Part shown: positions 10,349 to 19,873 of the stretch, piece after piece
Layout: each line of letters opens with the position of its first letter
Numbering within the stretch: the first letter of the stretch is position 1
Source of the DNA: Sediminispirochaeta smaragdinae DSM 11293
GTDB taxonomy: Bacteria > Spirochaetota > Spirochaetia > DSM-16054 > Sediminispirochaetaceae
Length of the DNA stretch: 64,000 bases
Reading direction: 5' to 3'
NCBI RefSeq assembly: GCF_000143985.1
Contig: NC_014364.1
Span: 2,170,001 to 2,234,000, forward strand
The notes under the pieces: generated by a model
Told to the model about the DNA's origin: nothing
Database searches by the model: none
The model's input: only the letters and a program-made list of their open reading frames with translations
Position numbers and translations under genes: made by a program

Positions 10349-10376
10349 AAGGAGTCGAAAACGACTCCTTTTTTAT
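10349..10376 (+). terminator. Rho-independent terminator/attenuator in the rimP leader
   Basis: A perfect 9-bp stem (10349-10357 with 10362-10370) closes an AAAA loop and runs directly into a T tract (six T, 10369-10374), the textbook intrinsic terminator form. It lies downstream of the 10292-10320 promoter and upstream of the probable rimP start. It would therefore stop read-through from comF and also attenuate the rimP operon. A leader terminator before rimP-nusA-infB is known in gammaproteobacteria (the rimP leader). An equivalent here would fit NusA-dependent feedback, which is inference. Confidence 0.8.
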
Positions 10377-10391
10377 TGCGGGAAAAAAGAC

Positions 10392-10865
10392 GTGGAATAC
10401 TTTTCAAAACATCAACAAGGCCCCCTTACCGGGGAGCTTGAGCCAATTATTGAAGGACTCGGCTATAAGACGGTAGAGGTTGCCGCAAAAAAAACCGGCT
10501 CACGCCATCATGTTTCCGTCATCATCAGTGGAAGAGACTCCGGTATAGGCTTGACAGACTGTGAAAAGGTGCATAAAGCCATTCTTCCCCGACTTGAAAT
10601 CCTCCTTGATGATAGGGATATCTATGTAGAAGTCTCATCACCAGGTATTTCAAGGAATCTGAAATGTGGTGCCGAATTTGGCATATTTGTTGGGTCGCTT
10701 GTGCGTCTCCTATTGGAGGGAGAAAACGAGTGGATTGTCGGACGAATCATGGAATCAGATGAACGAAAGGTTGTCATTGAAATGTCCGATGGAAAGAAAG
10801 AAGATTACTTGTACGACACGATACGCAAAGCAAAACTTGTGGATATACAGGAGGCAAAGAAATAG
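10392..10865 (+). CDS. rimP: Ribosome maturation factor RimP
   Basis: RimP helps mature the small ribosomal subunit. From the GTG at 10392 the product is 157 residues, close to the family length of about 150. It has the N-terminal alpha/beta domain (PIIEGLGYKTVEV, then VSVII and a DCEKVHKAI helix) and the conserved VEVSSPGISR block, followed by an SH3-like C-terminal barrel. An in-frame ATG at 10338 would place the terminator hairpin inside the gene and add a non-homologous basic tail, so I reject it. The stop codon is directly followed by the nusA start, as in most bacteria. Confidence 0.9.
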   Translation: MEYFSKHQQGPLTGELEPIIEGLGYKTVEVAAKKTGSRHHVSVIISGRDSGIGLTDCEKVHKAILPRLEILLDDRDIYVEVSSPGISRNLKCGAEFGIFVGSLVRLLLEGENEWIVGRIMESDERKVVIEMSDGKKEDYLYDTIRKAKLVDIQEAKK

Positions 10866-12356
10866 ATGGCCGCTGGTTTGGCAGAAGCAATCCGCTCCCT
10901 GGTTCAAGATCGGGGAATATCGGAAGAACTGGTAAGGAAAACCATTGAGGATTTTCTCCTTGCCGCTTATAAACGCAAATTTGGTACTACGGAGAATGCC
11001 GTTGTACGTTTTAGTGAGGATGGTAACGAGGTAGCGATTTTTGCTGCAAAAGAAATTGTCGAAAATGTTGAAGATCCTGTTACGGAAATGCCTCTAAAAG
11101 AGGCATTGACCTATAATGAAGAATGTGAAATCGGTGATGAGCTGCTTATTGAGATAAATCCGAAAGAGTTTGATCGTGTTGCCGTCCAGAGTGCAAAACA
11201 GAAAGCGAAACAAACATTACGGGAAATCCAGAAGGATACCCTCTATTCCGAATTCAAGGAAAAAGAGGGAGAGATGGTTATTGGTTATTATCAACGTGAA
11301 CGTAACGGCAATATCTTTGTCGATCTTGGTAAAATCGAGGGAATTCTTCCCCGACGCTACCAATCCCCTCGGGAGGTATATCGCCCCAATGATCGTATCA
11401 AGGCCCTTATTTACGAGGTAAGTAAATCCCCCTCTGGGCTCCAAATCGTTCTGTCGAGAACCCACACCGATTTTGTGAAGCGTATCTTTGAACTGGAAGT
11501 TCCGGAGGTATACGACAAAACCGTAGAGATCTTTAAAATTGTACGTGAGCCGGGATATCGGACCAAGATTGCTGTCTACTCAAACAGGGACGATGTAGAT
11601 CCCGTTGGTGCATGTGTCGGTATGAAAGGCGTGCGTATCCAGGCCGTGGTACGAGAGCTTGAAGGTGAAAAGATCGATATCCTGAAATACGACATTGATG
11701 CTCGCTCCTTCATTAAGAATGCACTCAGCCCAGCCGAGGTTCAAAACGTTGTCATCCTTGATGAGGCAAAACGTCAGGCTTTGGCCGTGGTGGAGGAGAA
11801 TCAGCTTTCTCTCGCCATCGGAAAGCAGGGCTTAAATGTGCGTCTTGCAAATCGTCTTGTCGACTGGAATATCGATGTAAAGACTATTGAGCAGTTTGAA
11901 GAGATGGATCTCTCCGCTGAGACAAAGAAGGAGCTAAATGCGCTCTTTAACGATGTTGAAGAGGATGATGAGAACGTCGAGGAGATCAGTCGTATTTCGG
12001 AGCTTCCGGGTATCAGCGAACGACTGTCGGAAATCCTCATGCAAAACGGCGTTGAACTTATCGAGACCTTGGTCGGGCTTTCGGGAGAGGATCTTTCAAG
12101 ACTGGAAGGCGTTACGGTACAGGATGTCGAAACGATACAAAACATTATTTCCGAAAATGTCGACATCATCGAGGAGCAGGAAGAGGAAGCCATTGCCCAG
12201 ACCGAGAGCCATGAGCACCTCGCCGAGGAAACATACGAGTGTCCCGAATGCGGACACCCGATTACCATAGATATGACCTCTTGCCCAAACTGCGGCGTAG
12301 GTTTAAGCTTTGAAGTCGAAGACGACAATGATGAAGACGAAGAAGAGGAGGAATAA
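10866..12356 (+). CDS. nusA: Transcription termination/antitermination factor NusA with C-terminal zinc ribbon
   Basis: NusA binds RNA polymerase and RNA and modulates pausing, termination and antitermination. The 496-residue protein has the polymerase-binding N-terminal domain (1-130), an S1 domain (about 135-200), and two KH domains (GMKG near 254; IGKQG near 320). A helix-hairpin-helix region follows at about 375-430 (SELPGISERL). Unlike E. coli NusA it then ends with a CPEC/CPNC pair (C459, C462, C473, C476) and a run of Asp/Glu. The four cysteines have zinc-ribbon spacing. What this tail binds is unknown. The gene directly abuts rimP and precedes infB, the standard order. Confidence 0.96.
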   Translation: MAAGLAEAIRSLVQDRGISEELVRKTIEDFLLAAYKRKFGTTENAVVRFSEDGNEVAIFAAKEIVENVEDPVTEMPLKEALTYNEECEIGDELLIEINPKEFDRVAVQSAKQKAKQTLREIQKDTLYSEFKEKEGEMVIGYYQRERNGNIFVDLGKIEGILPRRYQSPREVYRPNDRIKALIYEVSKSPSGLQIVLSRTHTDFVKRIFELEVPEVYDKTVEIFKIVREPGYRTKIAVYSNRDDVDPVGACVGMKGVRIQAVVRELEGEKIDILKYDIDARSFIKNALSPAEVQNVVILDEAKRQALAVVEENQLSLAIGKQGLNVRLANRLVDWNIDVKTIEQFEEMDLSAETKKELNALFNDVEEDDENVEEISRISELPGISERLSEILMQNGVELIETLVGLSGEDLSRLEGVTVQDVETIQNIISENVDIIEEQEEEAIAQTESHEHLAEETYECPECGHPITIDMTSCPNCGVGLSFEVEDDNDEDEEEEE

Positions 12357-12390
12357 GATTCCTCTCTAACGGGAGTAGTAAAGGAACTGT

Positions 12391-14949
12391 ATGGCTGAAG
12401 AACAAGATAAGAAGCAGAAACCGAAAGCAACCCTCATCAAGCATCGAAAACCGTCGGCAGGTTCTTTCTCACAGGAAGATCGCACGGATAAGAACGACAA
12501 GAAAAAGGTTGTCGTTGTAAAAAAGAAGACGAAGAAAACCGTGCCGAAGGTTGTTGCAAAGAAAGAGGAGCCTGTACCGGTCGAACAGGAAAAGCAAGCC
12601 GTCAGTTCCCCTCAGGCACCTCGGACAGCGGACTCTGGTCGGGGAACAGGAACAGAAGCTAGGCCACCCCAAAGACCGAGGCAAAACACTCATTCCCAGA
12701 CGAATTCTCGCCCTAATGGTCCACAGGATCGTCGTCCCTATAATCGTGATAGTCGTGACAACAATAGGGACAATCGTGATAATCGCGGTTTCCAAAATAG
12801 GAACTCACACCGGGAAGGAGGAAGCGATCAGCGTCGATCCTTTGACCGCAGACAGAGCGGCCCTGATGCCTCTCAGCAGAGGCGCAGCGGAGGCCCGGCT
12901 CCGAGACGACAGGGCGGAGCCCCTTCCGGCGGGCCACGCAGAGGTCCATCGGGACCTCCCCCTCGAGGCCCTCGTCGCGGCCCGGGCACAGCTCCTCAGG
13001 GCGGACAAAGAAGAGGACCCGGTTCTGCACCTGCCGGTGGTAAGTCCACAGATGATAGTCTGAGTGCAGGAAAAAAGCAGGGTGGAAAAAAATTCTACAA
13101 GGCTAAGAAAAAGACTGCCTATCAGAAATCAAAGAAGGATGATGTTCAGGAAAAATCCTTCCAGATAAAGAAAAAGCAGGTGAAGCGAGCCAATCCCGTA
13201 CCGAAAGAGATCGAGATCATGGAGGTCATTACGGTATCTGAGTTGGCTCGTAAGATGAACCTTAAGGCATCAGAGCTTATCGGTAAGTTGATGGAAATGG
13301 GGATGATGGTTACCATTAATCAACAGATCGATGCCGAGACCGCCGAGATTCTCGCTTCCGAATATAACTGCAACGTTAAGATTGTCAGCTTGTACGATGA
13401 AACCCTCATCGAGACTGAAAAAGACAATGATGAAGACCTTCGGGAACGTCCTCCGATTGTTACCGTCATGGGCCATGTCGACCATGGGAAAACCAAACTG
13501 CTCGATGCCATACGTTCCACAAATGTGGTGGCCGGTGAGTTTGGTGGTATTACCCAGCATATTGGTGCATATAAGGTAAAGGTCAGGGATCATGAGGTTG
13601 TCTTCCTCGATACTCCCGGTCATGAAGCTTTTACCCTCATGCGAGCAAGAGGGGCGCAGATTACCGATATTGTTATTCTTGTTGTTGCTGCAAACGACGG
13701 TGTAATGCCTCAGACGATCGAAGCTATCCACCACGCAAAGGAAGCCAAGGTTCCCATCATCGTTGCCGTCAACAAGGTCGATCTTGCCGATGCAAATATC
13801 GATCGGGTGAAACAGCAGCTTTCCGAGTACGATCTTATCCCGGAAGCTTGGGGAGGAAGTACGCTTTTCTGCGAGATTTCCGCCTTGAAAAAGACGGGAA
13901 TCGACAGCCTGCTCGAAACGGTCCTTCTTCAGGCCGAACTCCTTGAACTAAAGGCAAATTATACCTGCCGGGCCGAGGGAAAGGTTATCGAGTCCAAGGT
14001 TGACCATGGCCGGGGTATCGTCTCGACGGTTATTGTCCAGCGAGGAACGCTTCGGGTTGGTGACGCCTTTGTTGCTGGAGTCTACCCGGGAAAGGTGCGG
14101 GCGCTGTTCAATGATAAGGGTGAAAAAATCGACGAGGCACCACCGGCGACTCCGGTTGAGATTCTCGGTTTTACCGGAATTCCCGATGCGGGGAGTCCCT
14201 TTCAGGTTACAGAAACCGAGCGTCAGGCCCGTCAGGTTGGTGCCAAGCGCCAGGAACTCGAGAAACAGGGCGAGGCTCAAAACGTTAAAAAGATCACCCT
14301 CGATAACCTTTACGATTCCATCCAGGAAGGATCTATTCAGGAGCTTAAGGTTGTCGTAAAGGGAGATGTCCACGGATCGGTAGAGGCTCTGCAGACGGCA
14401 CTGGAAAAACTCTCGACGAAAGAGATTCATCTTGTCGTTATCCATGCGGCAGCAGGCGCCATCGTCGAAAACGACGTCAATCTTGCTGCAGCCTCAAATG
14501 CAATTATCGTTGGTTTCCACGTTCGTCCGACCCCGAAGGCCCAGATGATCGCCGAACGGGAAAAGGTCGATATAAGGAAATATAATGTCATTTACGACGC
14601 GGTCGAGGACATTCGGTCGGCAATGGAAGGAATGTTGGCACCCGACCTTCAGGAGGAGGTTATCGGTACCGTCGAAGTTCGGGATACCTTCAAGGTTCCG
14701 AAGATCGGGGTTATCGCCGGTTGCTACGTCACTAACGGAAAGGCGAGACGAAATGCTCTCGTTCGGGTCTATCGTGAGCATATCGAAATTCACTCAGGTA
14801 AGATCAGTTCGTTGAAGCGTTTTAAAGACGATGCAAAAGAAGTCGATGCAGGATACGAATGTGGTCTCGGTATTGAAAACTTCAACGATCTCAAGGTTGG
14901 TGACACCTTGGAGGTTTACGAAGTTCGGGAAATAGCAAAGAAGCTATAG
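12391..14949 (+). CDS. infB: Translation initiation factor IF-2
   Basis: IF-2 is the GTPase that brings initiator tRNA to the 30S subunit and promotes subunit joining. The 852-residue protein contains the G1 motif GHVDHGKT (361-368), the switch II motif DTPGHEAF (from 407) and NKVD. Domains II, III and IV follow, the last with the typical [11 protein letters not shown] block. The first 270 residues are low-complexity: lysine-rich at first, then rich in Arg, Gly, Asn, Asp and Pro with repeated RRGP units, before the short IF2-N helix module at about 275-330. Such tails vary between species. It sits between nusA and rbfA. Confidence 0.97.
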   Translation: MAEEQDKKQKPKATLIKHRKPSAGSFSQEDRTDKNDKKKVVVVKKKTKKTVPKVVAKKEEPVPVEQEKQAVSSPQAPRTADSGRGTGTEARPPQRPRQNTHSQTNSRPNGPQDRRPYNRDSRDNNRDNRDNRGFQNRNSHREGGSDQRRSFDRRQSGPDASQQRRSGGPAPRRQGGAPSGGPRRGPSGPPPRGPRRGPGTAPQGGQRRGPGSAPAGGKSTDDSLSAGKKQGGKKFYKAKKKTAYQKSKKDDVQEKSFQIKKKQVKRANPVPKEIEIMEVITVSELARKMNLKASELIGKLMEMGMMVTINQQIDAETAEILASEYNCNVKIVSLYDETLIETEKDNDEDLRERPPIVTVMGHVDHGKTKLLDAIRSTNVVAGEFGGITQHIGAYKVKVRDHEVVFLDTPGHEAFTLMRARGAQITDIVILVVAANDGVMPQTIEAIHHAKEAKVPIIVAVNKVDLADANIDRVKQQLSEYDLIPEAWGGSTLFCEISALKKTGIDSLLETVLLQAELLELKANYTCRAEGKVIESKVDHGRGIVSTVIVQRGTLRVGDAFVAGVYPGKVRALFNDKGEKIDEAPPATPVEILGFTGIPDAGSPFQVTETERQARQVGAKRQELEKQGEAQNVKKITLDNLYDSIQEGSIQELKVVVKGDVHGSVEALQTALEKLSTKEIHLVVIHAAAGAIVENDVNLAAASNAIIVGFHVRPTPKAQMIAEREKVDIRKYNVIYDAVEDIRSAMEGMLAPDLQEEVIGTVEVRDTFKVPKIGVIAGCYVTNGKARRNALVRVYREHIEIHSGKISSLKRFKDDAKEVDAGYECGLGIENFNDLKVGDTLEVYEVREIAKKL

Positions 14950-14956
14950 GAAACCG

Positions 14957-15307
14957 ATGGCTGAAAACATACGGCTGAGGAGGGTCGAATCTTCCATTCA
15001 AAATGAGATTGGAATGATGATCCTTCGGCAGATGATTAAGGACCCCCGTGTTACCGAAACTATGACGGTAACACGGGTGGAAGTTTCCAAGGATATTGCC
15101 TATGCAAAGGTGTATATCTCATCGCTGGCGGGGGAGCACTCCCTTGAAGAGGGTGTGCAGGCGCTAAATCACGCTGCCGGTTTTATTCAGGCTCGCGTAG
15201 CCCGTCAAATAAAGACGAAAAATACCCCAAAACTCCGTTTTTTTGAAGATCATTCGATTGAACTTGGAGTCGAGATGACCAGGAAGCTTGAGGAGTTGGA
15301 CCGCTAA
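14957..15307 (+). CDS. rbfA: Ribosome-binding factor RbfA
   Basis: RbfA is a cold-shock-linked factor that binds the immature 30S subunit and helps 16S rRNA maturation. The 116-residue protein matches the family in length. It shows the single KH-like fold, with an N-terminal helix carrying R-x-x-x-x-I-Q-x-E-I, the strand DPRVTETMTVTRVEVSKD and the strand IAYAKVYISSL. The C-terminal block KNTPKLRFFEDHSIE is also typical. The gene starts 7 bases after infB and is followed at once by truB, the classical infB-rbfA-truB order. Confidence 0.95.
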   Translation: MAENIRLRRVESSIQNEIGMMILRQMIKDPRVTETMTVTRVEVSKDIAYAKVYISSLAGEHSLEEGVQALNHAAGFIQARVARQIKTKNTPKLRFFEDHSIELGVEMTRKLEELDR

Positions 15308-15308
15308 G

Positions 15309-16208
15309 TTGAGATCCTCTGGGCTTATTCTTATAGATAAACCCGAAGGAGTTACCTCTTTCGGAGCGTTGTATCCAATAAAAAAACGACTCGGAAGAGG
15401 AATAAAAGTCGGTCACACAGGGACACTTGATAAATTTGCCTCTGGCCTGCTCGTTGTGTGTGCCGGAAGCTATACACGGCTTGCTGGTTTTATCACGACG
15501 GAAGATAAAAGTTACGAAGCAACCATTCTTTTCGGCAGCCAAACCGACACTCTCGACCCCGAAGGGCGCGTTATTCACCAAGCGCCGCTCCCTTGTCGTG
15601 ATAAGCTTTTTTCCGTAATTCATGACTTTACTGGTAATATATTACAGAAGCCGCCGCTTTTTTCGGCACTTCATGTAAAGGGAGAGCGGGCCTATAAACG
15701 GGCGCTACGCGGAGAAGCTGTGGAGATGGTTCCACGACCTGTGACAATCCACAATCTTGAAATCACGGCTTTCGATGGGGAGAAAGCCGTAATCAGGGTA
15801 ACGTGTTCAAAAGGAACCTATATACGATCTCTTGCCAGAGACCTTGCGCTTGCTGCCGGATCTTGTGGCTACCTTCTCTCCCTTCGGAGGACTCAACTGG
15901 GACGGTTTGCGGTTTGCGATGCGGTCGCCCCGGAGCTCTTTGATCCCGATCGCCATCTATCAGGTGGTTATCAATGGTTCTCCGATATGCAGGAGCACTT
16001 CGCCGTTGCTCGTGTCGATGAGCTCATGCACAGGCGTATCACCAACGGAATTATGCCTCCACAGACTTTTCTCTCCAAGGTATTTACGAACGAAGAGGAA
16101 GGGGTTTCGGAGCGACATTACCTCCTTTTTTCCGAAGAAGGAGCACTTGCTGCTTCTCTCAATCGTAGCGAAAAGGGGTTTGCCTTTGACTTTGTGGTTG
16201 GAACATAG
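15309..16208 (+). CDS. truB: tRNA pseudouridine(55) synthase TruB
   Basis: TruB converts U55 in the T loop of tRNAs to pseudouridine. The catalytic Asp lies in HTGTLDKFASGLL, where K replaces the usual P. Other family blocks are LILIDKPEGVTSF, the YEATILFGSQTDTLD region and CSKGTYIRSLARDL. From the TTG at 15309 the product is 299 residues. That start fits the family N-terminus and has a GAGGAG site about 10 bases upstream. An upstream in-frame TTG at 15288 would overlap rbfA further. A PUA domain is short or poorly conserved at the C-terminus. Confidence 0.93.
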   Translation: MRSSGLILIDKPEGVTSFGALYPIKKRLGRGIKVGHTGTLDKFASGLLVVCAGSYTRLAGFITTEDKSYEATILFGSQTDTLDPEGRVIHQAPLPCRDKLFSVIHDFTGNILQKPPLFSALHVKGERAYKRALRGEAVEMVPRPVTIHNLEITAFDGEKAVIRVTCSKGTYIRSLARDLALAAGSCGYLLSLRRTQLGRFAVCDAVAPELFDPDRHLSGGYQWFSDMQEHFAVARVDELMHRRITNGIMPPQTFLSKVFTNEEEGVSERHYLLFSEEGALAASLNRSEKGFAFDFVVGT

Positions 16209-16217
16209 GAAAGCAAG

Positions 16218-17015
16218 ATGGATATCTACTCTTGGGCAGAATTCATAGAAGATCCGCCTCATATTTCGCAGCAGTCGACAATCAGTGTGGGGGTGTTCGA
16301 CGGGGTTCACGCAGGTCATAAGCTGCTTATTTCTTACATGGAACGTTTTCCTCATACTCAGAAATGGATCTTCACCTTTTCCGAAAATCCGCGTCGCCTA
16401 TTGCGTTCCGGACACTTCCCCGGTGATCTTATGACAAAGTTCCAGAAAATAGAGGAGCTTAAGCGCTTGGGAATCACCAGTGTCGTTCTCATTGACTTTT
16501 CCAATGATTTCAGTAAACTGACAGGGAAGGATTTTTTTACTGCGATTATTAAGCGTATCCCGGTACATGCCGTTGTGCTTGGCGATAATTTTCGTTGCGG
16601 GAGGGGCGGTTCTACCAGTGCGTACGATGTTCGGGATTTTTTGACCTCCCGTAACATCGAGGTAATGATTCCCCGGCCATTGGCATGGCGGAACAGAACA
16701 ATAAGCAGTACGCGTATTCGAACGGCGATTCAGGAAGGCGATTTTGTCTCCGTTCGGATGATGACAGAAAGAGCTTTCACTCTCGACGTGGCCGACCTAC
16801 CTCAACGTACGGGAGTAGAAGCCATTACTATAGACAAAAAGGATGTACAGCAGGTCCTGCCGCCACCAGGGTCCTATCAGGTGTACATTTCGAAAAACGG
16901 TGAGCAAGCCGTTTTAACGACGCTTTCTATTGATGAAGCGTCCGTCAGATGGATCAGGCCCAACTGCTACAAAGGCCCTGTCCACAATATTCAATTCGTA
17001 ACGAACGAGGAGTGA
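16218..17015 (+). CDS. ribF: RibF-type FMN adenylyltransferase, riboflavin kinase domain not recognisable
   Basis: Bacterial RibF proteins usually join an FMN adenylyltransferase to a riboflavin kinase and make FMN and FAD. The N-terminal nucleotidyltransferase domain is clear: GVFDGVHAGH with HxGH at 31-34, the GDNFRCG block near 122 and SSTRIR at 163-168. After about residue 185 only some 80 residues remain, against roughly 125 for a kinase domain. The kinase PTAN-type motif and its surrounding glycine-rich strand are missing. It may therefore make only FAD, or have another adenylyltransferase role. It lies between truB and rpsO, a common position for ribF. Confidence 0.85.
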   Translation: MDIYSWAEFIEDPPHISQQSTISVGVFDGVHAGHKLLISYMERFPHTQKWIFTFSENPRRLLRSGHFPGDLMTKFQKIEELKRLGITSVVLIDFSNDFSKLTGKDFFTAIIKRIPVHAVVLGDNFRCGRGGSTSAYDVRDFLTSRNIEVMIPRPLAWRNRTISSTRIRTAIQEGDFVSVRMMTERAFTLDVADLPQRTGVEAITIDKKDVQQVLPPPGSYQVYISKNGEQAVLTTLSIDEASVRWIRPNCYKGPVHNIQFVTNEE

Positions 17016-17024
17016 CGTACAATC

Positions 17025-17291
17025 ATGTTGACCAAGGAAAAGAAGCTGGAGATCATCAAAGAGTTTGGCGGAAATGAGAAAAATAGTGGTTCGACCGAAG
17101 TTCAGGTGGCCCTTCTTACCGCTCGGATTGAAGACTTGACCGAGCATTTCAAGACACATAAAAAAGACCACGCGAGCAGGAGAGGTCTGCTCAAACTTGT
17201 AGGCCAGCGAAGAAAACTTTTGAAGTACCTTAAGCGTGTTAACCTTGACGGGTATCGGGCGCTGATCGAAAAGCTCAACCTCAGAAAATAG
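17025..17291 (+). CDS. rpsO: 30S ribosomal protein S15
   Basis: S15 binds 16S rRNA early in assembly of the 30S platform. The 88-residue protein matches the family length and shows the four-helix pattern, with the conserved [14 protein letters not shown] block, [19 protein letters not shown] and the LLKYLK segment. A GAGGAG site lies upstream. pnp follows 17 bases later; the rpsO-pnp pair is widely conserved, and in E. coli the transcript between them is cleaved to control pnp. No strong hairpin fits in this short gap. Confidence 0.98.
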   Translation: MLTKEKKLEIIKEFGGNEKNSGSTEVQVALLTARIEDLTEHFKTHKKDHASRRGLLKLVGQRRKLLKYLKRVNLDGYRALIEKLNLRK

Positions 17292-17308
17292 TTATAAGGA
17301 TTTATTAC

Positions 17309-19402
17309 ATGCCACATCAAGTAACAGTTTCTATCGGTGGAAGGGATTTGATTCTGGAAACCGGACGAATGGCGAAGCAGGCAAACGGTGCCGTATTTGC
17401 CAAATATGAGGGTAGTGCGGTTCTTGCAACCGTCTGCTGCGGAAGTAGTCCCATGGAGAGTCTTGATTTTGTACCTCTCCAGGTAGAATATAATGAGAAA
17501 TATTATGCCGCCGGGAAGATACCCGGTGGCTTTCTAAAACGGGAAGGACGACCGAAGGATAAAGAAATTCTCGTAAGTCGTCTTATCGATCGCCCTATGA
17601 GGCCTCTTTTTTCCAAAGAATTCAAGCGGGAACTCCAAATCATCCCGACAACGGTGAGTGCGGATCAGATTAATCCACCCGATATTGTTGCCATGAACGC
17701 CGCAAGTGCTGCGGTCTGCGTATCTGATATTCCCTTTGCCGGTCCCGTGGGTGCCGTACGTATTGCCAATGTCGACGATGAGCTGATCATCAACCCAAGC
17801 TTCGACCAGATATCCCGATGCACCTTGGAAATAGTGGTAAGTGGTACCAAAGATGGTATTACCATGGTAGAAGGTGGTGCAAAAGAGGTACCTGAAGAAC
17901 TCCTGCTGTCGGCCATCGCACTTGCCGAACCGGCCATCAAAAAGCTTTGTGAAGCTCAGGAACAGCTTATGGCTCTGGCAGGCAAAGAGAAACTTCCACT
18001 GGTCGTTGAAGAGAAGAAACTTGAAAGACGACAGGAGATGTGGGATTTCGCTTATCCCAAGATGGAAGAGGCCTGTTTTGTAAAGGGCAAGATGAACCGA
18101 GGTGCTGCCGTTAAGGCCGTGAAGACGGAAACGGCGGAGGCCTTTGCCGACGATTTGAATGAAGATAATGAACGTCTTTTTAATGCTCTGATGGAAGAGA
18201 TGGAAACAAAGGTAGTCCGCAGCTCTATTCTTGATAAGGGAGTGCGAACCGACGGACGGGACCTCGAAACCGTTCGCCCCATCACCTGTGAAGTGGGAAT
18301 TCTTGACAGAGCCCACGGAAGTGCCCTCTTTACCAGAGGCGAGACCCAGTCCCTTGCGGTGACGACCCTGGGAACCGTCTACGACGAGCAGATGATGGAC
18401 AATATCGATGGTGATAAGACCTACGAAAATTTCATGCTCCATTACAACTTCCCACCCTTTTCGGTTGGAGAAACGGGACGCCTTACCACAGGAAGACGGG
18501 AGATAGGCCATGGGCACCTGGCCCACAGAGCCCTCGAAGCCGTTTTACCTCAGAAAAAGGATTTTCCCTATACCATACGCGTGGTAAGCGAGATTCTCGA
18601 ATCCAACGGCTCTTCTTCCATGGCTACGGTTTGCGGCGGAACCTTGAGTCTGCTTCATGCAGGAGTTCCCATACGAAAGCCTGTCGCGGGTATTGCCATG
18701 GGCTTGGTTAGTGAAGGGGATCGGGCAGCCGTTCTCACCGACATCCTTGGTGAGGAAGATCACCTCGGTGACATGGATTTTAAGGTTGCCGGAACCGAAG
18801 ACGGTATAACCGCCTTTCAGATGGATATAAAAATCGCTGGAATATCAAGCGATCTGATGAAACGTGCTCTCGAGCAGGCCAAAAAGGGCAGAATGCATAT
18901 CCTCGGTATCATGAATGCGACCCTCAAAGAACCGGTAAGTGATGTCTCCGACTTTGCCCCGAAGATTCTTTCCTTGAAGGTCGATGTCGACAAGATTGGT
19001 GCCATTATCGGCCCCGGGGGAAAAACCATAAAAGCCATTGCCGAACAGAGCGGTTCCGAGGTCAATATTGATGATAACGGTACCGTTACAATCTTCGGAA
19101 AGACAAAAGAAAAGGCCGAGAAGGCCAGAGAATTTATCAAGGCAATTGTGGAAGAACCCGAAGTAGGAAAGATCTATGAGGGAACGGTCAAGCGTATCAT
19201 GGATTTCGGTGCTTTCGTTGAAATTCTTCCCGGTAAAGAGGGCTTATGCCACATCTCGAAGCTCTCCAGAAAACGGGTGAATTCGGTAAGCGATGTTCTG
19301 GCCGTTGATCAGAAGATTCCGGTGAAGTTGATTGAGATCGATCGACAGGGTCGGCTCAATCTCAGCTACATCGATGCTTTGGAAGCCGAAGAGGCGAAAT
19401 AA
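17309..19402 (+). CDS. pnp: Polyribonucleotide nucleotidyltransferase (PNPase)
   Basis: PNPase degrades RNA 3' to 5' using phosphate and is part of the RNA turnover machinery. The 697-residue chain has two RNase PH domains (about 1-220 and 310-540), separated by an all-helical linker. The [15 protein letters not shown] block and the [16 protein letters not shown] block mark the second, active domain. They are followed by a KH domain with [11 protein letters not shown] (about 566) and an S1 domain (about 620-690, [15 protein letters not shown]). Length and order match the family. It is the last of the rimP-pnp ribosome/RNA group. Confidence 0.98.
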   Translation: MPHQVTVSIGGRDLILETGRMAKQANGAVFAKYEGSAVLATVCCGSSPMESLDFVPLQVEYNEKYYAAGKIPGGFLKREGRPKDKEILVSRLIDRPMRPLFSKEFKRELQIIPTTVSADQINPPDIVAMNAASAAVCVSDIPFAGPVGAVRIANVDDELIINPSFDQISRCTLEIVVSGTKDGITMVEGGAKEVPEELLLSAIALAEPAIKKLCEAQEQLMALAGKEKLPLVVEEKKLERRQEMWDFAYPKMEEACFVKGKMNRGAAVKAVKTETAEAFADDLNEDNERLFNALMEEMETKVVRSSILDKGVRTDGRDLETVRPITCEVGILDRAHGSALFTRGETQSLAVTTLGTVYDEQMMDNIDGDKTYENFMLHYNFPPFSVGETGRLTTGRREIGHGHLAHRALEAVLPQKKDFPYTIRVVSEILESNGSSSMATVCGGTLSLLHAGVPIRKPVAGIAMGLVSEGDRAAVLTDILGEEDHLGDMDFKVAGTEDGITAFQMDIKIAGISSDLMKRALEQAKKGRMHILGIMNATLKEPVSDVSDFAPKILSLKVDVDKIGAIIGPGGKTIKAIAEQSGSEVNIDDNGTVTIFGKTKEKAEKAREFIKAIVEEPEVGKIYEGTVKRIMDFGAFVEILPGKEGLCHISKLSRKRVNSVSDVLAVDQKIPVKLIEIDRQGRLNLSYIDALEAEEAK

Positions 19403-19435
19403 TTTCGATATAATAGGGAAAGGCGGTTCGGTCCA

Positions 19436-19873
19436 ATGACGAAGATTATTGTTCACGGAACATTTGATGCACAGCTGATGCCTCAGTATGCTTCGGCCCA
19501 TGCTTCTGGAGCCGATCTTCATGCCGATATCGCCAAGCCCGTAATCCTGCCGCCGGGGGAGCGTGCAATGATTCCCACCGGTGTCCGGATTCAGATTCCC
19601 GAGGGCTTTGAGGCTCAGGTGCGCCCCCGATCGGGACTTGCTGCCCGTAATGGGTTGACCGTGCTTAACACGCCCGGAACCATTGATTGTGATTACCGGG
19701 GAGAAATTAAGATCATTCTTATCAATCTTGGGCGCGAATCTTTTTCCGTTGAACCGGGGATGAGGATTGCGCAACTGGTGTTTGCGCCCGTTGTACAGGC
19801 TGAGTTCATACAAATAGAAGAGTTGGAACAGTCCGATCGTGGACATGGGGGCTTCGGCTCAACAGGAATATGA
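19436..19873 (+). CDS. dut: dUTP diphosphatase (dUTPase)
   Basis: The enzyme hydrolyses dUTP to dUMP, keeping uracil out of DNA and supplying dTMP synthesis. The 145-residue product has the five motifs of the trimeric family: [18 protein letters not shown], the catalytic-water-binding Asp region [22 protein letters not shown], and the C-terminal [10 protein letters not shown] that closes over the active site. Length is normal. Its last four bases (ATGA) overlap the start of lptF, so the two are translationally coupled although their functions are unrelated. Confidence 0.96.
   Translation: MTKIIVHGTFDAQLMPQYASAHASGADLHADIAKPVILPPGERAMIPTGVRIQIPEGFEAQVRPRSGLAARNGLTVLNTPGTIDCDYRGEIKIILINLGRESFSVEPGMRIAQLVFAPVVQAEFIQIEELEQSDRGHGGFGSTGI

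Noticed and set aside
10338-10391. Longer rimP start at the ATG at 10338
   Set aside because: It would put the terminator hairpin and T tract inside the gene and add a basic tail without family match; the GTG at 10392 gives the normal length.
17534-18526. 330-codon minus-strand open frame inside pnp
   Set aside because: It is antisense to a clear PNPase gene, has no recognisable protein features and is explained by codon structure of the sense gene.
19409-19414. Perfect TATAAT between pnp and dut
   Set aside because: No -35 box at 16-18 bases and no extended -10 TG, so I do not call a promoter.
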